From Aricia agestis (lineage: Eukaryota > Arthropoda > Insecta > Lepidoptera > Lycaenidae): DNA of 64,000 nucleotides. The position numbers and the translations under genes were made by a program. Below the pieces are notes generated by a model. The model made no database searches. It was not told the origin of the DNA and worked only from the letters and a program-made list of their open reading frames with translations. How positions within the stretch are numbered: the stretch's first letter is position 1; each line of letters begins with the position of its first letter. Positions 10,181 to 20,726 of this stretch are shown here, in pieces. The stretch is taken from contig NC_056412.1 of the NCBI RefSeq assembly GCF_905147365.1, positions 14,934,001 through 14,998,000 on the forward strand, given 5' to 3'.

Positions 10181-10184
10181 ACAT

Positions 10185-10671
10185 CATATTATTTTTTACA
10201 ATTTAATATGAACTAAATACTTTTGTATATTATGTATATTATTTAAATTTTCCTTTCAACATTATTCAAATAAAATATTAGGTCAAGTTTTAATTATTGT
10301 TTTTCATAAATTAATTTTCCTCCTCATCTGGCTGCCTCTCGGCAACAGCCACCTCTAATCTTTTCCAATAGTTTTTTCTGTCTTGCACTACCCTCATCCA
10401 CGTTCTTAAAGCTATACAATAGCCTAATAATACAAATATGATTTTATTTCCCTCAGAAGAACCATGGAGACATAATCGAATAAATGCTTAATATTTTCCG
10501 TCAAATCATATTCAAATTTTATCGATATTCGATTCTTCGGAAACGCGATTGTTGGAGGCTGTTTCGAACATTCACGATTTCCTTAATGGATTCTGTTCAC
10601 ATCTCCTAAGTGCTACCTATTTCAATCATTTTAATGGGTGTTATGAATAAATTAATATCTTATTTTCGGCA
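10185..10671. other. No gene recognised
   Basis: AT-rich flank of the gypsy insertion; no coding similarity seen. Confidence 0.4.
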
Positions 10672-11295
10672 AATCTATTTAAATAAAACTTAAAGGTGAC
10701 TGACTGATTGACATAGTGATCTATCAACGCACAGCCCAAACCACAGCAACAGCAACTGGACGGATCGGGCTGAAATTTGGCATGCAGATATACGCAGGCA
10801 TCCGCTAAGAAAGGATTTTAAAAAATTCTCCCTCTAAGGGGGTAAAATAGGGGTTGAAAGTTTGTATGAAACTTTGTCAATTTTGAACCGATCGGGCTGA
10901 GACTTTGCATGCATAAAGCTACTATAGCGTAAGCACCTTTTGGGAAAGGATTTTAAAAAAATTCACCCCTAAAGGGGTAAAATAGGGGATGAAAGTTTGT
11001 ATGAAACTTTGTCAATTTTAAACCGATCGGGCTGAGACTTTGCATGCATAAAGCTACTATGACGTAAACATCCCCTAAGAAAGGATTTTAAAAAAATCTC
11101 TCCCTAAGGGGGTAAAATAGGGGATGAAAATTTGTATGAAACTTTGTCAATTTTAAACCGATCGGGCTGAGACTTTGCATGCATAAAGCTACTATGGCGT
11201 AAGCATCCCCGAAGAAAGGATTTTAAAAAATTCCACCCCTAAAGGGGAGAAATTCTACCCCTTACTACCCCTAGGAGATGAAATAGGAGATGAAA
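10672..11295 (+). repeat. Tandem array 1, about 135-bp unit x4, with Helitron-like head
   Basis: The head (AAGGTGACTGACTGA, CAACGCACAGCCCAAACCAC) is shared with 16203-16430. It is followed by units anchored by GATCGGGCTGA at 10763, 10890, 11025 and 11160 (spacing 127, 135, 135), each with AAAGGATTTTAAAAAA and AGGGGTAAAATAGGGG. The array looks like an internal expansion of a dispersed non-autonomous element. Confidence 0.85.
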
Positions 11296-12182
11296 GTTAA
11301 CATAAATAGGATTTTGACAAATTCAACCCCCCTGAGGATAAAATAAGTGATGACTGATGACAAAACTGGCAGAGTAAGTGTTGAGATTTCATTCTTCCTA
11401 ATTAAAAACATACTAAGTTATTAATTGGCTGCTGTTAAGCATTGGTGTTTCATCCCACATAAAATCGGGTTTTGAGTTAATAATGCAGTTTTGTTCTTTA
11501 TAACATAAGGTTTACGACAGTGAAATCCATTTTTTTGGAAAACCCACTGTAGCATATTCTAGAGTACAAAAAATGGTTAAGGCTTATTCCTCTTAGTGAG
11601 GTTTTGTATACAGCATTTATGTACTATGTTTCTAAAATGATTTGCGCTTAAACCGCTGAACTGATTTTGATAAAATTTTGTATGCGGATACTTTGAATCA
11701 ATTAAAATGACATTAGATACTTTTTGTCCCGGAAAATGTACGTATCCTGCGCAGTCAACAACAATGAATTTGGCATAAGATGTCGATATTGAGTACATGT
11801 AGATATTACGTAAGGTTTTGGAGAAGGACATAGGATAATATTTTTTATCAAGGAAAATGTTCGGTTTTCAGTTTTTACGCGGTTAAGCTGTTGAACCGAT
11901 TTTGATTCAATTTAGTTAATGACGAAATAATTAGTTTATCACGTGCAGAGTTGGGCAAAAAGTAATTAGTAATTTTAATCAGATTACAAATTAATCAGAT
12001 TGATGAAGTAATTGTGCATCTGTATTACCCGTAAGTTGATTAATAATAATATGTATAAAATGTATTCTAATTATTTTAGTTTGCAATTAGATTAATAATT
12101 TAATTAGACTAACGAGTATTTCAATAATTATGCCCAATGTCCAATGCTGGTAATTATAATAAATAAAAAAACCACACCGATT
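11296..12182. other. Dispersed repeat fragments, no gene
   Basis: About 11620-11880 has diverged pieces of the repeat with AACCGCTGAACTGATTTTGA and CCGGAAAATGTACG, related to array 3. The frame at 11577-11831 lies in it and is not coding. Confidence 0.5.
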
Positions 12183-12719
12183 TCGGGGCGGTAGCCGGTT
12201 TCAATAAAACCAGGCCAGTTACGCAGGAGTAATATCATAGTGCCCAAGTGTGTGCGCGATACACAAGATCACTCTGGGTTCAATGAAACCAGGCCAGTTA
12301 CGCAGGAGTAATTTTATAGTGCCCAAGTGTGTGCGCAATCACAGGAGCACTCCGGTTTCAATGAAACCAGGCCAGTTACGCAGGAGTAATTTTTTATAGT
12401 GCCCAAGTGTATGCGCAATACACAAGAGCACTCTCGTTTCAATGAAACTAGGCCAGTTACGCAGGAGTAATTTTTTATAGTGCCCAAGTGTATGCGCAAT
12501 ACACAAGAGCACTCTGGTTTCAATGAAACCAGACCAGTTACGCAGGAGTAATTTTATAGTGCCCAAGTGTGTGCGCAATACACAAGAGCACTCTCGTTTA
12601 AATGAAACTAGGTCAGTTACGCAGGAGTAATTTTATAGTGCCCCAGTGTGTGCGCAATACACAAGAGCACTCTCGTTTTAATGAAACTAGGCCAGTTACG
12701 CAAGAGTAATTTTATAGTG
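12183..12719. repeat. Tandem array 2, about 80-bp unit x7
   Basis: Units anchored on CCAGTTACGC at 12215, 12294, 12372, 12453, 12534, 12613 and 12692 (spacing 78-81 bp), each with GTGCCCAAGTGTGTGCGCAA and ACACAAGAGCACTCT. The array is split by a SINE at 12720-13002, and a further partial unit follows at 13003-13045. A lone unit is found at 52342-52410. Open frames here are repeat translations. Confidence 0.9.
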
Positions 12720-13002
12720 GGAGAGCCATGCTTCGGCACGAATGGGCCGGCTCAACCGGAGAAATACCACGTTCTCACAGAAAACCGGCGTGAAACAGCG
12801 CTAGCGCTGTGTTTCGCCGAGTGAGTGAGTTTACCGGATGCCCAATCCCCTACTTTATTTCCTTCCCTACTATTCCCTCTTAAAAGGCTGGCAACGCACC
12901 TGCAGCTCTTCTGATGCTGCGAGTGTCCATGGGCGACGGAAGTTGCTTACCTTCAGGTGACCCGTTTGCTCGTTTGCCTCCTTATTTCATTAAAAAAAAA
13001 TA
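12720..13002 (+). mobile_element. SINE family 1, full copy inside array 2
   Basis: Begins GGAGAGCCATGCTTCGG, has a B-box-like GGCTCAACCGG and ends in an A-rich tail. The target duplication ATAGTG is seen at 12714-12719 and 13003-13008. Read together, the array predates the SINE. Probably transcribed by RNA polymerase III and mobilised by a LINE. It resembles SINE families abundant in moths and butterflies, but I cannot name it safely. Confidence 0.88.
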
Positions 13003-13225
13003 ATAGTGTCCAAATGTGTCCGCGATACATAAGAGCACTCTGCGGCAAGCGCGGGAAGGGAAGAAGAAGCGGGAACTCTCTGTCCTTTTCTGTCCGGACA
13101 TTGTTCTGTCCAGTATGACCGTTTATTTTTTACCGGACAAGCCTCGAAAATACCAGACTGTACGCTTAAATACCGGACATCTGGCAACCCTAGTAGCGGT
13201 ATAAGCAGAAATAATTTTATTTAAC

Positions 13226-13735
13226 GCCTGGGAACCGTACATTTCTCCGAGACAAAAAGGATCCTATGGCCTTTTCCGGGACTCAAAGTATCTCCATACC
13301 AAGTTTCATCAAAATCTGTTCAGCGGCTTAGGCGCAAAATAGGAAATTTTATAACGCGGTAACCGTACATTTTTCAAGACACTAATTATCTTATGTCCTT
13401 TCACGAGAGTCAAAGTATGTGCACACCAATTTTCATCAAAATCGGTTCAGTGGTTTAGGCGCAAATCATTTTTGTTTATCATACGGGTACCGTACCTTTT
13501 TCCCGGATGTAAAGTATCCTATGTCCTTTTCCGAGACATAACGTATCTGTATACCAAATATCATCGAAATCCACGTAGCTGATAGCGGTATAAGCTGAAA
13601 TCATTTTTATTTAATGCCTGGGAACCGTACATTTTTTTAAATAAAAAGGACCCTATGTCCTTTCCCGGGACTCAAAGTATCTCCATACCAAATTTCAGAA
13701 GAATCGGTTCAGCGGTTTGGGCGTGACAAGGTAAT
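13226..13735 (+). repeat. Tandem array 3, about 130-bp unit x4
   Basis: Units anchored on CCGTACAT/CCGTACC at 13235, 13363, 13490 and 13625 (spacing 128, 127, 135), each with TATGTCCTTT, a GGGACTCAAAGTATCT block and AATCGGTTCAGCGG. The same motifs occur once per copy in Helitron-like repeats at 37957 and 60948, so the array is an amplified interior of that family. Confidence 0.85.
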
Positions 13736-14039
13736 TTTATAACATTTTGTTAAAATTAAAGCACTTAAATTTGTATTGAAAGAACAAATCAGAATTTTGC
13801 ATTTATGTGAAATAGTACAAAGGACATTAATGCTATACAGTAATAAGCCCTATAGCAATATTGCATTAACCATTTTTATACGTTTTCTCTTAAAACTGAA
13901 TGTAAAATTAAAATGTTTTTTCATAATCATAATCTACGCATTTCAACAAAAAAAAAGATACCGCACAATAACATTTTTTTGCTTAAAATAAGCAGAAAAT
14001 AAGGATTATTCCAAAAAAACTTAAATCACCGATTACTCA
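13736..14039. other. No gene recognised
   Basis: AT-rich spacer. The 71-codon frame at 13776-13991 is low-complexity and not supported. Confidence 0.4.
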
Positions 14040-15440
14040 AAACTAGTCCGATGTGGGATGACACACCAATGCTTAACAGCATTCAATTAAAAGTGAAATT
14101 ATTCTTACCTAAACATAAAGATTTCGAGTTTGATATTGGCCCCTACTTGGGGGGGTGCGCCCCCCCAAACCCCCCCGCTCCTGGGGATGTTGCTAAAAAC
14201 AAAACTGTGTCGCAGCGTTAGATTTGAATTTTCATTCTTCCTAACTAAGAACATAATAAGTTATTAATTAAAAGTAAAATTATTCTTACCTAAGCTAAAC
14301 ATAAAGATTTAGAGTTTGATATTGGCCCCTACTTGGGGGGGCTGCGCCTCCTTCCCGCTCCTGGAAATGTTGCTAAAGCAAACTTGTGTCGCCGTGTTAT
14401 TGTTGAGTTTTCATTCTCATTTATTAGGAACATACTAAGTTATTAATTAAAAGTGAAATTATTCTAACGTAAGCTAAACATGAAAATTTCGAGTTTGATC
14501 CTGGCCCGTACTTAACAACCCCCCTGTGTTGAGTTTTTATTCTCATACATTAGGAGCATACTAAGTTATTAATTAAAAGTGAAAAAATGACGTAATCTAA
14601 ACATAGAGATTCCGAGTTTACCCCCAGCCTCTACTTGGGGAGGGGGCTACGCCCCTCCAAAACCCCCCGCTCCTGGAAATGTTGCTAAAAACAAAACTGT
14701 GTCGCAGAATAAGTGTTGAGATTTCATTCTTACCTAAACTAAACATAAAGATTTAGAGTTTGATATTGGCCTGGAAATTTTCCTGGAAATGTTGCTAAAA
14801 CAAAACTGTGTCGCGGCGTTAGTGTTGAGTTTTCATTCTCATTTATAAGGAATATACTAAGTTATTATTTAAAAGTGAAAAAATGACGTAAGCTAAACAT
14901 AGAGATTCCGAATTTGCCCCCGGCCCCTACTTGGGGGGGCTGCGCCCCCCCAACTCCCCCCGCTCCTGGAAATGTTGCCAAAACAAAACTGTGTCGCCGT
15001 GTTAGTGTTGAGTTTTCATTCTCATTTATTAGGAACATACTAAGTTACTAATTCAAAGTGAAATTATTCTGACGTAAGCTAAATATAAAGATTTTGAGTT
15101 TGATCCTGGCCCCTACTTGGGGGGGGGGGGGCGCAGCCCCTCTCCTGGAAATGTTGCTAAAAACAAAACTGTCGCGGCGTTAATGTTGAGTTTTAATTCT
15201 CCTTTATTTGGAACAAACTAAGTTATTAATTAAAATTGCATTTATTCTAACCTAAACTAAACTCTTAGCCCCCGGCCACTTCTTTGGGGGGCTCAGCCCT
15301 CCTCCCTCCCCCGCTCCTGAAAGTGTTGCTTTAAACCAAAGGGTGTCGCGTCTTTAGTGTTGAGTTGTAATTATTCTACTATTTTAGGAACAAAGTAAGT
15401 TATTAATTAAAAGTGAATTTATTCAAACCTAAACTAAACA
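14040..15440 (+). repeat. Tandem array 4, about 180-bp unit x7-8
   Basis: Repeated units of AAGTTATTAATTAAAAGTG, TAAGCTAAACATA, GGCCCCTACTTGGGGGG, a C-rich run, GCTCCTGGAAATGTTGCTAA and GTGTTGAGTTTTCATTCTC. GCTCCTGG anchors at 14177, 14357, 14669, 14962 and 15142 are about 180 bp or multiples apart, with some truncated units. The G-run followed by a C-run gives each unit a strong hairpin. The reverse complement of a related unit makes up 56340-57340. Confidence 0.88.
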
Positions 15441-15613
15441 CACAGAAATGTTGCTTATGACAAAATAGTACAGCCTGGACATGGACAGACGGACAGGCTG
15501 ATATTTTATCTTTGTGATCGGGTCCCGTTTTACCCTTTGAGTAAGGGACCATAAAAAGGAGAAAATTATCCATCTCTGTTATGATACAATGCTAACGCGG
15601 ACGAAGTCGCGGG
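15441..15613 (+). mobile_element. Helitron-like 3' end after array 4
   Basis: Contains ACAGCCTGGACATGGACAGA and GGGTCCCGTTTTACCC and ends in the hairpin GCGGACGAAGTCGC followed by GGGCAACAG and CTAG (15610-15613), then T. A hairpin near a CTRR 3' terminus inserted before T is the hallmark of Helitrons. The arrays upstream may be the body of this element; a 5' terminus was not located. Confidence 0.65.
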
Positions 15614-15654
15614 CAACAGCTAGTGATATTATATAGGTATTCATTACACATTTC

Positions 15655-15835
15655 AAAAGTGTATGTATGTATGTTTTTATAAAATAAAATGTATTTTTAT
15701 TTAAAAAAGGTATCATAAATACTGTTTTTGAACGTCGTAGAAAGAAAGTAGAAACTAAGATGCCTACCACCGGTTCGGGAACCAACCCGGCGAGAAGAAC
15801 CGGCGTAAGAAACTCGCACAAGCAACCTGGGCTTG
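15655..15835 (-). mobile_element. 5'-truncated LINE: 3' UTR only
   Basis: The reverse complement matches the 3' UTR of the Jockey-type LINE at 18630-18786 (GTGCGAGTTTCTTACGCCGG, TTCCCGAACCGGTGGTAGGC, then an AATAAA-rich end). It is a typical dead-on-arrival LINE copy. Confidence 0.85.
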
Positions 15836-16202
15836 AGCATACAAAAGTGAAAAAAAAATTGGTCTTTCAGCGCTGCTACTTTTACAGTTAACTCTCTACA
15901 AGGAACACGTACACACCCTAAAGTATTATCACTTATTTTTGTTATAACAAATAGTAGTACTTACTTGCAATATCAATTTAAAATCTTCTCAATGCAATGA
16001 GAGTAAAACCTATAGAATATGAATAAGCTAGCTCGGTCTGAAACAGTCGTGACCCATAATTACTGTCTGGCACAGTAATTATATCGGGAAACAATAAATG
16101 CCCGTATCGCCCTCCCGACGCGCATAAACGTAGGTAATGTATCCCATTAAAAACGTGTGCGATTAAAAGAGTATAACTATAACCTCCTCCTTTTTGGAAG
16201 TC

Positions 16203-16430
16203 GGTTAGCAAATCTATTTACATAAAACTCAAAGGTGACTGACTGACATGGTGATCTATCAACGCACAGCCCAAACCACTGGACCGATCGGACTGAAAAT
16301 TGGCATGCAGGTAGATGATATGACGTAGGCATCCGCTAAGAAAGGATTTTGATTCTACCTCCAAGGGGTTAAAATAGGGGATGAAAGTTTGTATGTTATA
16401 ATACTACTTAACGAGAGCGAAGCCGCGGAC
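16203..16430 (+). mobile_element. Helitron-like non-autonomous element
   Basis: Shares its head with array 1 (CAACGCACAGCCCAAACCAC, CATCCGCTAAGAAAGGATTT) in single-copy form and ends near GAGAGCGAAGCCGCGGAC, the usual GC hairpin of this family. It shows what the unexpanded version of array 1 looks like. Confidence 0.65.
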
Positions 16431-16602
16431 AAAAGCTCGTATGTATATAAAATTCTCTGGTCACAGTGTTTGTGCGCGAACTCATCCAAAATGGTTCAAC
16501 CGATTATAATGCTATGTACATTCGTACATAGACCTGACAATAGGTTTTTATTTACTTTTTATATTGATACTATAAAAAAATTGTATACCGTATAACGATA
16601 AT

Positions 16603-18547
16603 TTGTATAACGAGAAAACTATAAACCGGAGTGAAGCTTTTAAATTGTACGTCAAGAAATACTCGAAAACTTTTAAAAAGGCTTGTCAAGCAGCGAAGGC
16701 ACTTCAAATTAAAGAGAAAATTAGAGACTCTAAAAATAAAGTGAAAACCACCTGGAAAATAATTGCGGATGAGACTGGAAAAGTCGCCTGTCGTAACTCT
16801 AAATTTGAACTTTTAATTAATGATAAAAAAATCAATTCTGATCTTGAGGTTGCGACAGTCTTTGAGAAGTTTTTTGCAGACATTCCAATCTCAACTACAA
16901 AGAACTTAAATTCATCACCTACAGTTGCAGAAAAAATACTAAGAGAACATGTCAAGGAATGTGATGTCAATTTTATTTTTAGAGATATTGACTCCAGAGA
17001 TATTATCAAGACTTTCAAATGAATCAATATTAAAAGTACCACTGATCTCTGGGGTATGTCCACAAAAATTATAAAATCAGTAATTGACATCATTGCCCCT
17101 TACCTAGCTTTAGTTTTTAATAATTGTATCAAAAGTGGTGTGTTCCCAGACTTAATGAAGCACAGCAAGGTGATGCCTTTATTTAAAGCTGGGAAGAAAT
17201 CAGACCCAGCCAACTATAGACCAATATCCATATTGCCGACTTTAAGTAAAATCTTTGAAAAAATAATTCTAAATATTGATTTAGAATTATTTTTTCAAAT
17301 TACTTGCTTATTTTAACTCAAATAATTTATTACATAACAATCAATTTGGTTTTACTAAAGGTCGGTCTACAACAGTTGCAGACATTAGTCTTCTGTGTCG
17401 TATTTTTGAAGCTTGGGAGGGGTCGCAGGATGCACTTGGTATTTTCTGCGATCTCTCTAAAGCATTTGACTGTGTGGAGTATGATACTCTAATAAGAAAG
17501 CTACACCATTATGGTGAAAGGGGCACGGCACTTAAACTTCTAAAATCTTACCTTACAAATAGAACGCAGAGGGTGGAAGTTAACTCCATAAGGTCTAATG
17601 GAACCAAAATAAAACTAGGTGTGCCACAAGGGTCCATTTTAGGGCCTTTTCTTTTTCTCATCTATATAAATGATTTATCTTATCTTGTTAAAGATAAACA
17701 TGAGATAGTACTTTTTGCTGATGACACTTCACTAATTTTTAATGTGAAGAGACGACAATTTAATTATGACGAGGTAAATAGTGCTCTCTCAAAAATAGTA
17801 CATTGGTTTAATGCTAATAATTTACTTTTGAACTCTAATGAAACAAAATGTTTAAAATTTATCTTGTCAAATGTTAGGCAAGTACAAACCAATGTACTAT
17901 TAAATGACGAGAAAATGAATTTAGTTGACACCACCGTATTCCTAGGCATAACGCTGGATTGTAAGTTACAATGGGGTCCACATATTGCGAAACTGGCAGG
18001 TAAGCTTAGTTCTGCAGCATATGCTGTTAAAAAAATTCGTGAAATCACTGATGTAGAGACCGCGCGATTAGTTTACTTTAGCTACTTTCAAAGCATAATG
18101 TCTTACGGCATCCTCTTGTGGGGAAACGCGGCGGACATTAATACAATATTTGTGCTGCAGAAGCGAGCTATTCGTTCTATTTATAAGATGTCGTCTTTGG
18201 AATCTCTAAGAGAACAATTTAAAGAAATAAGAATTCTGACCGTCACATCTCAATACATTTTGGAAAATCTCTTATATGTTAGAAAGAACATAAATATTTT
18301 CAAAAAGAAAAGTGATAATCATAATGTAAATACTAGAAATAAGAACAAGTTAGCAATACCAATGTTCAGACTAGCCAAAATAAGCAAATCCTTTAAAGGC
18401 CAATGTATACGCCTATACAATAAAATCCCAGAAAATGTTCAAAATCTACCTTTAAACAAATTTAAAAAAGCAGTTAAAGAACGTTTGTGTGCTAAAGCGT
18501 ATTATAAAGTCAATGATTTCTTCGAGGACAGCACACCTTGGGGATAG
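16603..18547 (+). pseudogene. Jockey-type reverse transcriptase, one stop and one frameshift
   Basis: The frame opens with a linker region typical of insect Jockey elements (NRSEAFKLYVKKYSKTFK). It meets a single TGA at 17020-17022 and continues in the same frame into RT (NYRPISILPTLSKIFEK). It then shifts by one base because a 46-bp snap-back (17254-17299) was created in the coding sequence. It resumes in the next frame from about 17315 (NNQFGFTKGRSTT) to the stop at 18547. The catalytic FADDTS motif and LGVPQGSILGPFLF are intact. The long last segment (357 codons from 17474) would give no active enzyme by itself. Only two lesions suggest modest age. Confidence 0.9.
17254..17299. repeat. Perfect 21-bp snap-back inside LINE RT
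   Basis: Left arm 17254-17274 and right arm 17279-17299 are exact reverse complements with a 4-nt loop. The right arm is not expected RT sequence and accounts for the frameshift. Confidence 0.92.
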
Positions 18548-18787
18548 GGTGGCTCCATGCAGGTTACTTTTCTTTTAATTTTGTTACATAGCTGTAAGCC
18601 ATAACATTGTAATTTTCCATTTTTTTTTTGCAAAAGATGGCCCCGTGCGAGTTTCTTACGCCGGTTCTTCTCGGCGGGGTAGTTCCCGAACCGGTGGTAG
18701 GCAACGTAGTTTCTTCGTTCGACTTTCAAAAAGTGTATCATGATACCCATTTTGAATAAAAAGATATTTTATTTAGTATTTATTTAT

Positions 18788-18822
18788 TGGCAAAACAATG
18801 TTTTCCGGGTCAGCTAGTTTAG
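18788..18822 (-). repeat. Helitron-like 3' terminus fragment
   Basis: GGCAAAACAATGTTTTCC (hairpin), GGGTCAG, CTAG, T: the reverse complement of the end seen at 50367-50400. Confidence 0.65.
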
Positions 18823-19316
18823 TAATAAACGTCGTCATTTTGTCAGCAAGAGTTTTGTTAAAAAGCTCAACTATTCGCCTCGCAAACGCTTTGTTAGCTT
18901 GAAATACTTTAGGACTTTGACTCTGTGCACAATTTTATTTAAAACGTACAATTTTGCTGCTCTCAGTTAAATTATTCGAGTTTTATTCCTGTACTTTTTG
19001 CTGCAATTATGAAGAATAATAATTCTCATTTTATTATAACCTAGAACTTAAAACTTACAACATTGCAATTTTTGCTCTTGCCTACTTGCTCTTAATTTTT
19101 TTCGGAACTTAAGTATATATTACTGCCAATTTACTAATCTATAATAACCAAGTTAATGAGTTTTAATTATGTATTTTATGATGGTATATTATTAGTTCTT
19201 TATACTGAAAAAATGTTGTTTGCATCAAATGGAGTTTGGACTTGGAACTGCTGGACTAATACTGATGAAATTACGGATACACGGATGAAATTTATGTCCT
19301 ATGCTATCCACAGTGA
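18823..19316. other. No gene recognised
   Basis: AT-rich sequence with no supported feature. Confidence 0.4.
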
Positions 19317-19509
19317 TATTACAAATGCGAAAGTGTGTCTGTCTGTCTGTCTGTTACCTCTTCACGCTCAAAACGCTTAAAAGATTTTATTGGTTTATGG
19401 ACATATTTTGAATTCCGAAAAAATTATAGGATACTTTTTATCCCGGAAAATCTTAAGGTTCCCGCATGATAAACGAATTTTGGCGCAACGGGTTGTGAGC
19501 CTCATCTAG
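19317..19509 (+). mobile_element. Helitron-like short repeat (Lep1-type)
   Basis: AATGCGAAAGTGTG, a (TCTG)n microsatellite, TTACCTCTTCACGCTCAAA, ATCCCGGAAAATC, AATTTTGGCGCAACGG and a CATCTAG end. Related copies: 29517, 30178, 37957, 44803, 59085 and 60948. Confidence 0.7.
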
Positions 19510-19978
19510 CCATATAACATTATAAGTTAATCACTAAATTAGGCATAATCTCTTTGTGGCTGTGGTTAAACTAAACCGCAGTTAAATTAGAATGCTAATT
19601 CCAATACCGTTTAAATAATTTAAATACATCGTATGTTTAAACTGGTATACAAACACTGTAGTTATTTATTTAACAAGTTTATTACAGTTTAGGGATTAAA
19701 ATGTTTTAGCTATAAATTTATACAAGTAGATTTTAATTAAAATCTACTAGTATTTAAATTGATCAAAGACAAGTTAGTTAAATTTTTTACTTAATAATTT
19801 TTAATTTCTCTGACTACGGTCAGCTACGGCCATGAATGATCGAATATTTAGCCGTTTAGTTGCTTGAGCTTAAGTTTGCAATAATTGTAAATGTTTTAGC
19901 TATCAATTTACACTACTTATAGATCGGACATGATGTAATTTTCATTTTTTATCTGACTGACTTGTGAATAACTTATTT
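19510..19978. other. No gene recognised
   Basis: AT-rich spacer. Confidence 0.4.
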
Positions 19979-20258
19979 GTTCTATTCATGGGCGTACCCC
20001 AGCCTTAGGCTCAGGGTGGGGCAGCAGTTGGCCCATAGAGGTTTATATTTTCAGGTAGGTACAGAAAATAAACAATTACACACAGGATAGATATTAAAGT
20101 TTTATTTCTGAATAGTCGGTGTTATGAATTACGCGTTTTAATAAAATGTAATATTTAGTTTATAAAAATATTTATAAAAGTATTGGTCATGCCCATGTTT
20201 TGTATTATATCCAAGAGTGTGAGGGGCATTTTGTTTTGAACGCACTTTTTTCATGTAC

Positions 20259-20594
20259 CAAAGAAATACCACAACCACGTTCTCACAGAAAACCGGCGTG
20301 AAACAGCGCTTGCGCTGTGTATTGCCGAGTGAGTGAGTTTACCGGAGGCCCAATCCTAGGGGATTGGGCCTCCGGTAAACTATTCCCTTCCCTACCCTCC
20401 CCTATTCCCATCCCTTCCCTTCCCTACCCGCCCCTATTCCCTTCCCTTCCCTTCCTTACCCTCCCCTATTCATTCTTAAAAGGCCGGCAACTCACTTGCA
20501 GCTCTTCTGATGCTGCGAGTGTCCATGGGCGACGGAAGTTGCTTTCCATCAGGTGACCCATTTGCTCGTTTGCCCCCTTATTTCATAAAAAAAA
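20259..20594 (+). mobile_element. SINE family 1, copy nested in the hAT element
   Basis: Lacks the first about 45 bases of the consensus. It begins near AAGAAATACCAC, has an expanded CCCTTCCCTACC tract and ends in poly(A). Target duplication ATGTAC at 20253-20258 and 20595-20600. Confidence 0.85.
20337..20380. repeat. Perfect 20-bp snap-back inside the SINE
   Basis: 20337-20356 and 20361-20380 are exact reverse complements with a 4-nt loop (TAGG). Other SINE copies have only the left arm here, so the inverted arm arose in this copy. Confidence 0.92.
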
Positions 20595-20726
20595 ATGTAC
20601 ACTCAATTGTTGTTAGTAAGTATATATATTATATTTTTGATGAGGCATCTTATATTATGTCAGAACCGGGGTGAGGCAAGCGCCCCAGCTTGCTTGCCCC
20701 TGTGTGGCTACGCCCATGGTTCTATT

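Larger units (their letters stand above)
5032..10184 (+). mobile_element. Intact gypsy-type LTR retrotransposon
   Basis: A full-length 5145-bp element: 585-bp LTRs that I find identical base for base, a primer-binding region, gag, an overlapping pol in the -1 frame with all catalytic motifs, a polypurine tract, and a 4-bp target duplication ACAT (5032-5035 and 10181-10184). Domain order protease-reverse transcriptase-RNase H-integrase places it in the Ty3/gypsy group. There is no envelope frame. Identical LTRs and unbroken frames indicate a very recent insertion and a possibly active copy. Confidence 0.95.
16590..18786 (+). mobile_element. Jockey-type LINE, 5' truncated
   Basis: Contains the end of the endonuclease-RT linker, the reverse transcriptase, a C-terminal region and a 3' UTR ending in AATAAAAAG plus an A/T-rich tail. 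The endonuclease and ORF1 are missing. It abuts a Helitron-like terminus at 18788. A second copy of the same family is joined to a DIRS remnant at 63832-64000, and a third is only a tail at 15655-15835. Confidence 0.9.
19979..20726. mobile_element. hAT-type element with nested SINE
   Basis: The element 19987-20718 has inverted ends CATGGGCGTA/TACGCCCATG and an exact 8-bp target duplication GTTCTATT (19979-19986 and 20719-20726). CA...TG ends with an 8-bp duplication indicate the hAT superfamily. The interior codes for nothing recognisable (non-autonomous) and is split by a SINE at 20259-20594. Confidence 0.85.

Noticed and set aside
12314..12578. Overlapping minus-strand frames with repeated peptide blocks
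   Set aside because: Direct translation of the 80-bp tandem array.
12183..15440. Regular repeats as a CRISPR-like array
   Set aside because: Units are 80-180 bp, contiguous, without unique spacers, in an insect genome.
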